From assembly GCF_000735695.2 (NCBI RefSeq), contig NZ_JASZ02000006.1, forward strand, positions 58,851 through 122,850: a DNA stretch of 64,000 bases. The letters are read 5' to 3'. A program made the position numbers and the translations under genes. The notes under the pieces are model-generated. The model was not told where the DNA came from and made no database searches. It saw only the letters and a list, made by a program, of their open reading frames with translations. This document shows positions 36,090-45,291 of the stretch, in pieces. Every line of letters begins with the position of its first letter. The stretch's first letter is position 1. This stretch comes from Kaistella haifensis DSM 19056. GTDB lineage: Bacteria; Bacteroidota; Bacteroidia; Flavobacteriales; Weeksellaceae.

Positions 36090-36650
36090 TTAAAAGTTAA
36101 ACTTTAATCCCACACCTGCGGATGGACGGAACTGTTCCAGATCCGTCCCCCACAAAACTTTTGTACGCCCTTGTAGGACTAATACAAAACGGTCGGACAG
36201 GTAGGTTTCAAAAATGAGGCGACCGCCTGCTCCGTAGATAAAATTATCTTCGCTCAATATTTTCGCACCGTCGTACAGCATCGCTTCGCCCCGGTTGATG
36301 GCTTCGTAACCGACCACGCCCGTTACGGCGAAATTCAGCGTAATGTTCTTACGGGCATCTCCCAACAAAAAGAAGCTGTAACCGCCCTCTGTGGAATAGG
36401 TTTCCTGCGGTATGCGCAGGTCTTTGTAATCGTGGTACTGGTGGGTATATTCCAACGCCCAAAGCTGGTAATTACCATTTTTACCGTTTATGGTCATTGC
36501 TGCGCTGATGTAGTAATCATTGCCAATCTTATCATTGGACAATACACCTGCACTTATTTCCAATCCCTTCTGCTTCGGCAGCATCCTTTGTGCCTGTGCA
36601 GCCGTGATGCCTATCAGGACAAACAGCACGGTATAGATACACTTTTTCAT
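36090..36650 (-). CDS. traO: Conjugative transposon protein TraO
   Basis: A 186-residue protein with a signal peptide (MKKCIYTVLFVLIGITAAQA) and an outer-membrane-like beta-strand pattern ending VGLKFNF, a terminal Phe typical of outer-membrane barrels. Position between traN and traQ and the pattern match TraO of Bacteroidota elements. traP, which lies between traO and traQ in CTnDOT, is absent here. Confidence 0.88.
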   Translation of the reverse strand: MKKCIYTVLFVLIGITAAQAQRMLPKQKGLEISAGVLSNDKIGNDYYISAAMTINGKNGNYQLWALEYTHQYHDYKDLRIPQETYSTEGGYSFFLLGDARKNITLNFAVTGVVGYEAINRGEAMLYDGAKILSEDNFIYGAGGRLIFETYLSDRFVLVLQGRTKVLWGTDLEQFRPSAGVGLKFNF

Positions 36651-36670
36651 ATTCTTGCTTTAAAGGGTTA

Positions 36671-37570
36671 TTAAAATTTTAGGTGCATATCGTCAATCAA
36701 ACGGGCTTTGATTAGGTCGGAATTTTCGACCTGCAATGTTTGATGCCTGCCGCCGTTTTTCTCGAAAATCTCAATCAGCAACACCTTATCATCGGCAATG
36801 GTAAACTGGTCTAACAGGAAAACATTTTGTTCGGTCGATTTTCCGGCAATACCGTCCAATGGCTTGTAAGTTCTCAACGGAGTTAAAGGGCGTTCCTGGA
36901 CTACGGTGCGTTTGGCTACCTTTTTATCCACGACTTTGAAATTGATAAAATCAATCTCGAAAGGCACATTGGTACGGTTTCTCAATTCCGTATGGAAATA
37001 GTATTTGCCGTTGTGTATGTAAATCCCTTTCAGGATAAACTGAATGCCGAAACTTTTAGCCCCGATATGCTTTACAATGCGCTTGTCTTTCTTGTAAATG
37101 GTTTCCAGTAACAAGCCTGCCAGTGAGGGCGAATTGTTGCCCAGTTCCTCGAAAAGCACGTCGTTACCGTTGGCTTTATCCACCGCTTTTTGCATTGTGA
37201 GCAGGTCGTAGCTCAATGCCTCCGGGTAGGAGCTGTAATACACGTTGAAGCTGTAAAAACGCCCGTCATTCGTGATAACGGAGAAATTCGTTTCAGGCTC
37301 AAAGTCCCTTACTGATGCTTTTACACGCAAAACGTTTTCGGCATCTTCGGCTTTCCCCGCAATCAGGTATTCGCTGCCCAAATCCACGTAACGAATGGCG
37401 GTCGGGAAAATTAGGTGCGACGTTTTATCGTAGGTAACTTCCATACGGTACGGTTCTATCTTGCCCAATGCAAGCGGTGTTTTTGCAGTTGCACTATCCT
37501 GTGCATAAGTTGTTACGGCAAAGCCGAGTATCAGAGCAATAGCCCAAAAGGTTTTTAAATGATTTTTCAT
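36671..37570 (-). CDS. traN: Conjugative transposon protein TraN (DUF4138)
   Basis: A 299-residue secreted protein: a signal peptide, then LGKIEPYRMEVTYDKTSHLIFPTAIRYVDLG, a family signature resembling VirB9-like outer-membrane-complex components. Later come YIHNGKYYFHTELRNRTN and FEIDFINFKVVDKK. It should form the outer part of the transfer channel with TraM. It is tightly placed in the tra operon. Confidence 0.9.
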   Translation of the reverse strand: MKNHLKTFWAIALILGFAVTTYAQDSATAKTPLALGKIEPYRMEVTYDKTSHLIFPTAIRYVDLGSEYLIAGKAEDAENVLRVKASVRDFEPETNFSVITNDGRFYSFNVYYSSYPEALSYDLLTMQKAVDKANGNDVLFEELGNNSPSLAGLLLETIYKKDKRIVKHIGAKSFGIQFILKGIYIHNGKYYFHTELRNRTNVPFEIDFINFKVVDKKVAKRTVVQERPLTPLRTYKPLDGIAGKSTEQNVFLLDQFTIADDKVLLIEIFEKNGGRHQTLQVENSDLIKARLIDDMHLKF

Positions 37571-37594
37571 TGTTTTATTTATTTGAGTTCAACA

Positions 37595-38935
37595 TTATTT
37601 TTTAGATACAAGGAAGACCTGATAGCCTGCTTTCAGCGTAACCTTTGGCGTTCTTACTTTCTTGGCGAAATAGCCCGAAATACCCTGTACCACGCCACGG
37701 CTAAGGTCAGCCGCCACCTGCTGTCCGGCATTCTGCGTGAGCATTACGCTTGTTCCTCCGGTCTGGCTCATATTGCCCGCCATTTCAGTAAGGGCATTCA
37801 TTTCCGGCGAATACGGAACGTACAAACCTTGTTGCCCGTCCAAATCGTAAATGGTAATATCTACCGGGATGATGTTGCCCTCCAGTTCTACGGAGGTAAC
37901 TTTTAATTGCAACCTGCCATTCTGAAATTTTGCATTAGCCGTTACAATCGTTCCTTTGGGGATGGTACGCTGCGGAGTTTTAGCAGGCTCTAACAGGCGT
38001 AAACGCACACCTGTTTCGCCAACTACCGTTTGGGCTTCGTGTACACAGGCTTTGATGCTGTTTTTAGGCTGTACCGCCTGTTCAATTGAACCTGCGGTAT
38101 AAAACCCACGGTTTTTTGTTTGGCTCCAATCGGCTGCAAAGGCACTGTCCGACGGTTCACGGTACAAGGCTGATACAATGTTCTTTCTTGTTGGTGTGAA
38201 CGATACAAATTGCTCTTTTTGGTTAGCACCCGCAGCCCCAGTAGTTGCACCATTGGCAGGAGCAGCATTTCCGGTATTGGCATTTTGCGGAAGATACTTT
38301 GCTGCCATTTCATAGGATTTCTCCATTAATTTGAGTTGGTCGTCAACGGTGGCCACAGGTGGCACATCTTTTTCCGACAACTTTGCTTTTAGTTCGTCCA
38401 CTTGCTTACGCAATTCCATTGTTTCCGAATTGTTGTCCTGATAAAATGAACCCAACGTGCTTTGTGCATTACGGTAACTGTTCAATACAGAATTTCCGTT
38501 TCGTCCCGATTTTCTGCCACCACCCCCAAAGCCGTTGCTTTCTTCATCTTCTTCAGGTAAACTTTCTTCATTGTCAGCAGATGCAGTATCTTCAGTATTC
38601 CAATAATCAGAAAGCGTGGTCAGTGCATTGCGCTTTTCCTGCTCTTTGCGTTCGAGCATTTCCTGCTCATACGCCTTGCTTTTATCATCGGGCATCCCTG
38701 CTCCGGTAGCCTGCGGTACAGCATCATTCAGCCCGATATTTTCAACTGCCTTTTTATCTTTAGACGGTTTAAATATGAGGTACATACAGCCGAGAAATAC
38801 CACGCCCATCAAAAGGAAAATGATTGGCTTTTTGAGCTTATCCTTATTGCTCTTTTTATTATCCGGCAGATTTGATGCGCCGTTTTGGTCTTCTCCCTCA
38901 ACGAGAAAGCTGACCCTTTTTTCATTTTCTTTCAT
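37595..38935 (-). CDS. traM: Conjugative transposon protein TraM (VirB10-like)
   Basis: A 446-residue protein with a cytoplasmic basic N-terminus, one membrane helix (IIFLLMGVVFLGCMYLIF, near 38-55) and a long Gly/Asn/Glu-rich periplasmic spacer. The conserved C-terminal domain contains ACVHEAQTVVGETGVRLRLLEP and ends QVFLVSKK. This is the TraM/VirB10-like inner-to-outer-membrane connector. It overlaps the TraL gene by 14 bases. Confidence 0.92.
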   Translation of the reverse strand: MKENEKRVSFLVEGEDQNGASNLPDNKKSNKDKLKKPIIFLLMGVVFLGCMYLIFKPSKDKKAVENIGLNDAVPQATGAGMPDDKSKAYEQEMLERKEQEKRNALTTLSDYWNTEDTASADNEESLPEEDEESNGFGGGGRKSGRNGNSVLNSYRNAQSTLGSFYQDNNSETMELRKQVDELKAKLSEKDVPPVATVDDQLKLMEKSYEMAAKYLPQNANTGNAAPANGATTGAAGANQKEQFVSFTPTRKNIVSALYREPSDSAFAADWSQTKNRGFYTAGSIEQAVQPKNSIKACVHEAQTVVGETGVRLRLLEPAKTPQRTIPKGTIVTANAKFQNGRLQLKVTSVELEGNIIPVDITIYDLDGQQGLYVPYSPEMNALTEMAGNMSQTGGTSVMLTQNAGQQVAADLSRGVVQGISGYFAKKVRTPKVTLKAGYQVFLVSKK

Positions 38936-39206
38936 AAATCTGATTTTTTAAAATTGTTGATACACTATCCTGCAACCTTGCAGGGTTTTTACTTTTAAGG
39001 ACAGGGTTTTCGATATGCTCTATGACCATACCGTTACCGGACTTTGAGGTATCGTACATCACTTTGCCAATGACCGCTACGGTAAGCAGCAGATAACCCA
39101 CAAAGAAGTACAGCGTATATTGGTGCTGTTTGCGCAAGGGCAACGCCCGCCAACGTTCGTCCAGCTTGTCAAAGTACCTGTCCATATTTGCTCTTAATTT
39201 TTTCAT
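38922..39206 (-). CDS. traL: TraL-like small membrane protein (DUF3989)
   Basis: A 94-residue protein with one membrane helix (YTLYFFVGYLLLTVAVIGKV) after a basic N-terminus, matching DUF3989 in its usual place before traM. It overlaps traM's start, indicating coupled translation. Confidence 0.82.
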   Translation of the reverse strand: MKKLRANMDRYFDKLDERWRALPLRKQHQYTLYFFVGYLLLTVAVIGKVMYDTSKSGNGMVIEHIENPVLKSKNPARLQDSVSTILKNQIYERK

Positions 39207-39224
39207 AGCCTTACTATTTCTGTG

Positions 39225-39653
39225 TTACAGCTTGAAACGCTTAGGACTTTTACCCGCCTGTTGATTAGGCGCATCGTTAACCAGTGCGACCGCTTCCGTT
39301 AATTTGGGTGCGGACATTACGGACAGGTTTGCCAGTTCCGATTTTTTGAGTAATTGCCCAAAGCCGTCTTTCTTCGCTACCTCCATACGGCTCAATGAGA
39401 ATTTGCCATTCAGGTACTTTACCCACATACTGCATTCTACACGGGGCTTGTCATCGCCAGACCATTGCAGGTAGCCTGTCAGCAGTAAGTCCTGCTTAGG
39501 CAAAGTATCTGCCCCTTTTTGGCAGCTTTCGAGGTATTCGCTGATACTGTCTTTCAGCTTTCCGGCATACGAACCCTGCGTATGGAAATACCCATTATAT
39601 CCTTTATCGGTAAGGATTTTTGCGAACGTGCTTAAATCTGATAATGCTTCCAT
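39225..39653 (-). CDS. Extra orf between traK and traL
   Basis: A 142-residue soluble protein (MEALSDLSTFAKILTDKGYNG ... QQAGKSPKRFKL). The middle section (WSGDDKPRVECSMWVKYLNGKFSLSRMEVAKK) looks like a small beta-sheet domain. It sits between traK (12 bases upstream) and traL (18 bases downstream), where the CTnDOT operon has no gene. It may be an element-lineage-specific transfer or regulatory protein; I do not recognise a family. Confidence 0.65.
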   Translation of the reverse strand: MEALSDLSTFAKILTDKGYNGYFHTQGSYAGKLKDSISEYLESCQKGADTLPKQDLLLTGYLQWSGDDKPRVECSMWVKYLNGKFSLSRMEVAKKDGFGQLLKKSELANLSVMSAPKLTEAVALVNDAPNQQAGKSPKRFKL

Positions 39654-39665
39654 AAGATTGTTTTT

Positions 39666-40289
39666 TTAGCGTTCGATAACCTCTATATCCTTATTTTCCA
39701 CGACTGCAAATTTTTCAATATTGAAGCCCTGCGGATTGTTGTCGGAACGAACGGAGTTGACGAGATAGCAGGAAGTAATCAAGTTGCGCCTGGTTACGTT
39801 GCTTGACCGGATAATGAACTGTTTGGCATAGGTACGCACTGCATACGGGTAGTTGTCGAAGTTGCACACGACACTATCCACCTCTATGCGTTGCTGTACG
39901 TTCCCCGAAATGATACGGCTGTAATAACCCTTTTCCGACAAGTCTTTGTAGTAATCAAAAGCACTTTTATCGGCAAGGTTGAACGCACGTTTCATATTGC
40001 TTTCAATAGCGTTCTTGTCGGGTGCAAGCGTAAAGAACAGTTCGTGAAATCTCCTGACGTGTTCCCTTGCTTCAACCGGGCGGTTGATGCTCGCATCCTG
40101 CGACAAGGCAAGCATCAGGGATTTGCCGTTATCCAGTACATAGATTTTTTGGCGTTGTTCTTCTGCAAAGCGGTAGGAACGCCATACGGCGTAACCTACC
40201 ACGCTAATGCAGAGAACCGCAAACACAATGGCATATAATCTTATCTGCCTAAAGCTGTTTTCGATATTTCTTAGCGTTTTAAATTCCAT
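39666..40289 (-). CDS. traK: Conjugative transposon protein TraK
   Basis: A 207-residue protein with an N-terminal membrane helix (YAIVFAVLCISVVGYAVW) and a periplasmic domain containing LMLALSQDASINRPVEAREHVRRFHELFF, the TraK signature. The fold is VirB8-like by position and layout. It is a core component of the inner-membrane transfer complex. Confidence 0.9.
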   Translation of the reverse strand: MEFKTLRNIENSFRQIRLYAIVFAVLCISVVGYAVWRSYRFAEEQRQKIYVLDNGKSLMLALSQDASINRPVEAREHVRRFHELFFTLAPDKNAIESNMKRAFNLADKSAFDYYKDLSEKGYYSRIISGNVQQRIEVDSVVCNFDNYPYAVRTYAKQFIIRSSNVTRRNLITSCYLVNSVRSDNNPQGFNIEKFAVVENKDIEVIER

Positions 40290-40308
40290 TTTTTAGAATG
40301 ATTAATGA

Positions 40309-41304
40309 TTATTTATTCATCAGTTTACCGCCGATGTTTCCAACTGTTGAGCCTGCGCCTGCTCCGGCGATGTTTCCGGCTTTCATTGCTGTGGAGTTTA
40401 CATTGCGGGTAAAGTTTCCTGCGCCTCCGGCTTGGATTACCCAACCTGTTACTGTCGGGATAGTAAAGTACCCGATGATGCCGATAATCATAAAAATGAT
40501 GTACACGGTATTGCTCGTATCAGGTATATAGGTGGGGTCGGCAAGCATTGCTATATCCCGTTCTAAAATGAGGGATTGTATTCTTGCCAACATTGAGCTG
40601 AACAAATCCGAAACGGGAAGCCACAGGTAAACGCTGACGTACCTCGTGAGCCATTGCGTGAGCGTAGACTGAAATCCGTCCCATACGGAAATAGCAAAGG
40701 CTATTGGTCCGAGTATGGAGAGGACTATCAGGAAAAACGTTCGTATGGTATCAATGACCAAAGCCGCCGCCTGAAAGAGTATTTCCAATAGATTGCGAAA
40801 CCAATCCTTTATGGCTTTCTCTATCTTGTAGGCTTGCCTGTCCATATACATACCCGCCATTGTACCAATGTCGGAGGGCGACCATCCCAGTTCGTCCAGT
40901 TTTTTGTCAAACTCTTCGTCTGATACCATATAGGCGGTTTCGGGGTTCCTTACCATTGCCTCGTATTCCAACTGGTCTTTCTGCTGTTGCAGCTTGTTCA
41001 GGTCAAGCACCTGGTCTTCGAGTATTTGGTGGGTTCCTACTACCACCGGGCTTAATACCGCATTGATGGTTCCCAAAACAATGGTCGGAAAGAACATAAT
41101 GCAAAGCCCTAAAGCGAACGGGCGCAGTAAAGGGAACATATCAATAGGTTCGGCACGGCTTAAAGCCTGCCAAACCTTTAATGCCACATAGAACAATGCT
41201 CCCAATCCCGCCAAACCCTTAGCTACTGCCGCCATATCGCCTGCAAGCGGCATCATATCATCATAAAGCGACCGCAGGAGTTCGTGAAGATTATCCCATT
41301 CCAT
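40309..41304 (-). CDS. traJ: Conjugative transposon protein TraJ
   Basis: A 331-residue polytopic inner-membrane protein (about five to six helices), beginning WDNLHELLRSLYDDMMPLAGDM, with LSILGPIAFAISVWDGFQST and a Gly-rich C-terminus. It matches TraJ, the VirB6-like membrane component. Confidence 0.9.
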   Translation of the reverse strand: MEWDNLHELLRSLYDDMMPLAGDMAAVAKGLAGLGALFYVALKVWQALSRAEPIDMFPLLRPFALGLCIMFFPTIVLGTINAVLSPVVVGTHQILEDQVLDLNKLQQQKDQLEYEAMVRNPETAYMVSDEEFDKKLDELGWSPSDIGTMAGMYMDRQAYKIEKAIKDWFRNLLEILFQAAALVIDTIRTFFLIVLSILGPIAFAISVWDGFQSTLTQWLTRYVSVYLWLPVSDLFSSMLARIQSLILERDIAMLADPTYIPDTSNTVYIIFMIIGIIGYFTIPTVTGWVIQAGGAGNFTRNVNSTAMKAGNIAGAGAGSTVGNIGGKLMNK

Positions 41305-41307
41305 AGT

Positions 41308-41940
41308 TTACCAGTATTTTTGGTTAGCAGTTCCGTAGAGTTCAAGCACTCTTTGGGCATCGTTTTTCTTTTTCGCTCTTAGGTAGCTTACAGAAATGTT
41401 CTTATTGGTATAGTAGCGTACAAGGCTGTGGTAATCCTTAACTTCTTTGTACACACGGTCGATAATATCCATACGCTCTTTGTCATTCAGCGAAAGGTCT
41501 GTGGCGGTTATAATCTGCTTCAATTCTTTCAGCAGTTCGGTACTTTCATTGAGCAGTGCCGAATAACCGTTACCGATAGCGACCAATTCCTGTGGGGTAA
41601 AATTTGGGTCGTTCATCATCTTACCAAAATTCTGCACGTACATTTCGGACACATCGCCTACCAACAATACAGTTTGTTGCACCTTACGGGCATCTTTCAC
41701 AAGGTTGTTGATAGCCTTCAGCTTGTCATAATATTCCTTGCCCTGGTCGTACACTTTCTTCACTTCGTTGAAGTTCTTTATCACATTGCTCACGGTCGAA
41801 GAAGTCTGTATGATTTCGTTCGCAGAGTTGATAATCCCTGAAGCCAAATTTGCGGGGTCGGTTACCACCCACTGGGCTTTTGCTGACGGTGCTACGGCGA
41901 GCATCAGTGCCGTACACACCAGATACAATACTTTTTTCAT
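41308..41940 (-). CDS. traI: TraI-like protein (DUF4141)
   Basis: A 210-residue protein with a signal peptide (MKKVLYLVCTALMLAVAPSAKA) and a helical mature region (WVVTDPANLASGIINSANEI, then IKNFNEVKKVYDQGKEYYDKL), matching DUF4141, a VirB5-like periplasmic component. It is four bases from traJ. Confidence 0.88.
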   Translation of the reverse strand: MKKVLYLVCTALMLAVAPSAKAQWVVTDPANLASGIINSANEIIQTSSTVSNVIKNFNEVKKVYDQGKEYYDKLKAINNLVKDARKVQQTVLLVGDVSEMYVQNFGKMMNDPNFTPQELVAIGNGYSALLNESTELLKELKQIITATDLSLNDKERMDIIDRVYKEVKDYHSLVRYYTNKNISVSYLRAKKKNDAQRVLELYGTANQKYW

Positions 41941-41966
41941 TGTTCTGAATTTTAAAATGTTAATGA

Positions 41967-44471
41967 CTATTGATTTGCTTTGTCCCGCCTTTGCATTGCG
42001 ATATGTTTAATGGCGAGTTCTACATTACCGTCCAATTCGGAAGCAAGCTGCATTACTTCCATTTTTTCGGTTTCTTCGGTCGTGTAAGCGAGGTATTCCT
42101 CCAAACTAACTTCGGTGGCATAGACTGCCGAGTGCGTACCACCTAAGCCAATCCAAACCTCTTTGTAAAGTCGGCTCGCATCGTTGTTCATATTGATGGA
42201 AAGTACCTGCCCTTTCTCTTTGTCCGTAAGTCCGAGCATCGCCTGTATGTCATCAAACTTGTTCATATACTTGCGTTGGTCAAGCAGGATTTTACAGTCG
42301 GAGTTATTGATGATACTTTCTTTCACAATGGGCGACTGGATGATGTCGTCAACCTCTTGTGTTACTACAATCGCTTCCCCGAAGAATTTGCGGACGGTCT
42401 TAAACAAATACTTGATGTATTCCGCCATTCCCTCTTTCGCTATCGCTTTCCAAGCCTCTTCAATCAGGATGAGCTTACGAATACCTTTCAGTCGGCGCAT
42501 CTTATTGATGAACACCTCCATAATGATAATCGTGACTATGGGAAAGAGGATTTTGTGGTCTTTAATCGCATCAATCTCAAACACGATAAAGCGTTTGGAT
42601 AAGAGGTCTAACTGCTTGTTGGAGTTCAGCAGGTAATCGTATTCCCCGCCTTTGTAATAGGGTTCGAGTACGTTCAGGAAGTTGGCAATATCAAAGTCCT
42701 TTTCCCTGACCTGCTTTTCTTCCAGTACCTTGCGGTAGTCGCCTTTTACATACTCATAGAAACCGTTGAATGACGGGTAAACATCTTCCGTTTTGATACG
42801 CTCGATATAACCGCTTACTGCATTGGAAAGGGCAACTTCTTCCGAACGGGTTGGCGGCTCATCATCACGTTTCCATAAAGTCAGTATCAAAGTCTTGATA
42901 CTTTCCCTTTTCTCAATGTCGAACACGCCATCATCGGTATAGAAAGGGTTAAAGGCAATCGGGTTATCTTCGGTATAAGTGAAGTAAACACCGTCTTCGC
43001 CTTTGGTCTTTCCTTTGATGAGTTCGCATAAGCCCTGATAAGAGTTACCCGTATCTACCAACAGTACGTGTGCGCCCTGTTCGTAATACTGCCGTACCAT
43101 ATGGTTAGTGAAGAATGATTTACCACTGCCGGAGGGACCAAGTATGAACTTGTTCCGGTTCGTGATGATACCACGCTTCATAGGCAGGTCGGAAATATCC
43201 AAATGGATAGGTTTTCCTGTAAGCCTGTCAGCCATCTTGATACCGAACGGCGAGGGCGAATTGTGGTAGTTGGTTTCTTCCGTAAAGAAGCACAATGCAG
43301 GCTCAATGAACGTGTAAAAACTTTCTTCGCTCGGAAAGTCGCCTGCATTGCCCGGCATTCCTGCCCAGTACAAGGTAGCCACATCCGTAGTGTTGTGCCG
43401 GGGTTTACACTCCATCAGTGCCAATGCACTACCGCAATCGTTCTTTAGCTGTTTCAGTTCCGCAGGGTCTTCCGACCACGCCATAATGTTGAAGTGCGCA
43501 CGGATGGAGGACAGCCCGAAGCTGTGGGCTTCGTTCAGGTACTTTTCTATCCACTCTTTGTTGATTTGATTGGCACGGCTGTACCTTGCCAGTGAGTGCA
43601 TATTCCGTGCGGACTTCTCGAACTTTTGAAGGTTGTCTTCGCTGTTATCCAAAAAAATGTACTGGTTGTAGATGTGGTTGCAGCTTAACAGCAAACCCAC
43701 AGGTGCAGCGAATGACAGGCGACAGTCGCTACGGTCGGTTGATAGCTTTTCAAAACGGGTATCTGCTGATACTGTTCCGGGCAGGTCGTCCGTATCGGAA
43801 AGCGTGTGCAGGCTTAACCTTTTGTTGCCGATGCGTACCTCTTCGTTTCCGAGTGCGATGTCCTGCATTGGTGTTGCGGCTCCCTTCGATAACGTGAGGT
43901 ACTGTTCCAGTAATCCCTGTGTATTGTCCGTTCCGATAATGTCCTCTTCGGTCAAACGTTGCAGGCTTACAAAACCGCTATCGTTTACGATACGTTCAAA
44001 CTGGGCGACCGCCTCCATAAAGCGGTGTATCGTTTCCTTGTTCCTGATTTCCTTTGGTATCAGCGTACCTTTGCAAAGCGAACTGAAGTTGCTTTGCATC
44101 CGTATTCTTTCCTTAGTGGTCTTCGTAAGGAACAGGTAGCAATAATGGTTCAGGAACGGTCGCTCGTTGAAATGGCGTTGATAAGACTTTGATAAAAAGC
44201 TCTGGTCTTCCTTTGCCAAATCGGGCGCATAGCTTTCCTTGATGTACCAATCCTGTTTGTGAATGACCATAAAATCAGGCAGGGTTTTAATCGCTTTGTG
44301 CCAGGCGGAATGTATGGCTTCGTATTCCGCAGAAGCGACTGTGAACAGTTCCGGCAAACGCACTTCAAAGCAAGCGGTAATGTCCGCATCTTTGGATAAG
44401 ATGCAGTTGTTCTCTACTGCCAGCAACGGAAATTTGTTTTCCAGTGTGGTGGTCTTTGCTACATTTCTCAT
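41967..44471 (-). CDS. traG: Conjugation ATPase TraG (VirB4-like)
   Basis: An 834-residue ATPase. Walker A is FILGPSGSGKSFFTNHM (near 444-460). Walker B is KLILIEEAWKAI in the C-terminal half, and further conserved motifs lie in EAIVVTQEVDDII. This is the TraG energy-providing ATPase of Bacteroidota transfer systems, which is VirB4-like despite its name. Its start overlaps traF by four bases. Confidence 0.94.
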   Translation of the reverse strand: MRNVAKTTTLENKFPLLAVENNCILSKDADITACFEVRLPELFTVASAEYEAIHSAWHKAIKTLPDFMVIHKQDWYIKESYAPDLAKEDQSFLSKSYQRHFNERPFLNHYCYLFLTKTTKERIRMQSNFSSLCKGTLIPKEIRNKETIHRFMEAVAQFERIVNDSGFVSLQRLTEEDIIGTDNTQGLLEQYLTLSKGAATPMQDIALGNEEVRIGNKRLSLHTLSDTDDLPGTVSADTRFEKLSTDRSDCRLSFAAPVGLLLSCNHIYNQYIFLDNSEDNLQKFEKSARNMHSLARYSRANQINKEWIEKYLNEAHSFGLSSIRAHFNIMAWSEDPAELKQLKNDCGSALALMECKPRHNTTDVATLYWAGMPGNAGDFPSEESFYTFIEPALCFFTEETNYHNSPSPFGIKMADRLTGKPIHLDISDLPMKRGIITNRNKFILGPSGSGKSFFTNHMVRQYYEQGAHVLLVDTGNSYQGLCELIKGKTKGEDGVYFTYTEDNPIAFNPFYTDDGVFDIEKRESIKTLILTLWKRDDEPPTRSEEVALSNAVSGYIERIKTEDVYPSFNGFYEYVKGDYRKVLEEKQVREKDFDIANFLNVLEPYYKGGEYDYLLNSNKQLDLLSKRFIVFEIDAIKDHKILFPIVTIIIMEVFINKMRRLKGIRKLILIEEAWKAIAKEGMAEYIKYLFKTVRKFFGEAIVVTQEVDDIIQSPIVKESIINNSDCKILLDQRKYMNKFDDIQAMLGLTDKEKGQVLSINMNNDASRLYKEVWIGLGGTHSAVYATEVSLEEYLAYTTEETEKMEVMQLASELDGNVELAIKHIAMQRRDKANQ

Positions 44472-44797
44472 ACGGCATTCTGTTTAGGTGTGAATTTTAA
44501 ATAGCGGTGTACAGGCTTGCGGCAGATGATGTAGCGGGGATGCCTTTTATTGCCTGCAATTTTCATCAGCCCGTGTTCGCCGTACTTCCTGTTCAGCGAA
44601 AAGGTCTGCCATACGATGAGCGAAGCACCGCCTGCTCCGAGGAACAGGCAGATGTAAGAGTTTACGCCTGCCATATACAGTATCATCACGAGGATAAGCG
44701 TACCGAGCAGCCCGCCTGCGAAAATGAACAGGTATTGTGCTTTCAGCCCTTTAAATTCCACCGTCCTGCCGATGCCTTTGTTGATATTGTAATTCAT
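44468..44797 (-). CDS. traF: TraF-like protein (DUF4133)
   Basis: A 109-residue membrane protein beginning MNYNINKGIGRTVEFKGLKAQYL, the DUF4133 signature, with two helices (about 24-60), then a conserved RHPRYIICRKPVHRYLKF tail. A longer upstream start (44872) would run into the previous gene and is rejected. It is VirB3-like in position. Confidence 0.88.
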   Translation of the reverse strand: MNYNINKGIGRTVEFKGLKAQYLFIFAGGLLGTLILVMILYMAGVNSYICLFLGAGGASLIVWQTFSLNRKYGEHGLMKIAGNKRHPRYIICRKPVHRYLKFTPKQNAV

Positions 44798-44808
44798 AAG
44801 GCAAAGGA

Positions 44809-45114
44809 TTAAAGGAAGAATGAACGCAGGATAGTAGCGGCAACAATCAGGAAGATACACGCACCGAACCACGAAGCTGCGGTCTTACTCGTGTCGGGGT
44901 CGCCGGAACTGAATTTGTTGTACACCTTAACGCCCCCGATTAACCCGACGACTGCACCGATGGCGTAGATTAACTGCGTTGCGGGGTCGAAATAACTTGT
45001 TACCATTTGGGTAGCCTCGTTGATACCTGCCGAGCCGTTTCCCTGTGCGAACGCACCAATTCCTGACAGCATTGCCACGGCTGCCAGTAAAACTTTTTTT
45101 CTCTGTTTTTCCAT
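44809..45114 (-). CDS. traE: TraE-like protein (DUF4134)
   Basis: A 101-residue protein with a signal-like N-terminus (KVLLAAVAMLSGIGAFAQ) and two helices (IYAIGAVVGLIGGVKVY; FLIVAATILRSFFL), as in DUF4134/TraE. It is probably the pilin-like or VirB2-like subunit. It is the first remaining gene of the operon; the sequence upstream is cut off by IS982. Confidence 0.88.
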   Translation of the reverse strand: MEKQRKKVLLAAVAMLSGIGAFAQGNGSAGINEATQMVTSYFDPATQLIYAIGAVVGLIGGVKVYNKFSSGDPDTSKTAASWFGACIFLIVAATILRSFFL

Positions 45115-45249
45115 AATTGAAACACATTAATTTGTTACTGTTTATCCCGCACTTTGCGAGCTTTCGGGACAAATGTCTTATGGAAAAAGAGGCGTTACCG
45201 TAAAGTGGCAGTCAAAGGAAGTGTTTGGCTGTGAGTGGCTGTTAAAGCA

Positions 45250-45277
45250 AAAGGGCATCAGTTAACTGATGCCCTTT
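45250..45277 (-). terminator. 28-base perfect palindrome, terminator of a lost upstream gene
   Basis: Perfect 28-base palindrome with 14-base arms and no loop, followed by T residues on the minus strand. It ends 14 bases before the IS982 left end. It reads as the terminator of a minus-strand gene whose body would lie to the right, where IS982 now sits. Confidence 0.6.
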
Positions 45278-45291
45278 CAAATATTACTTAT

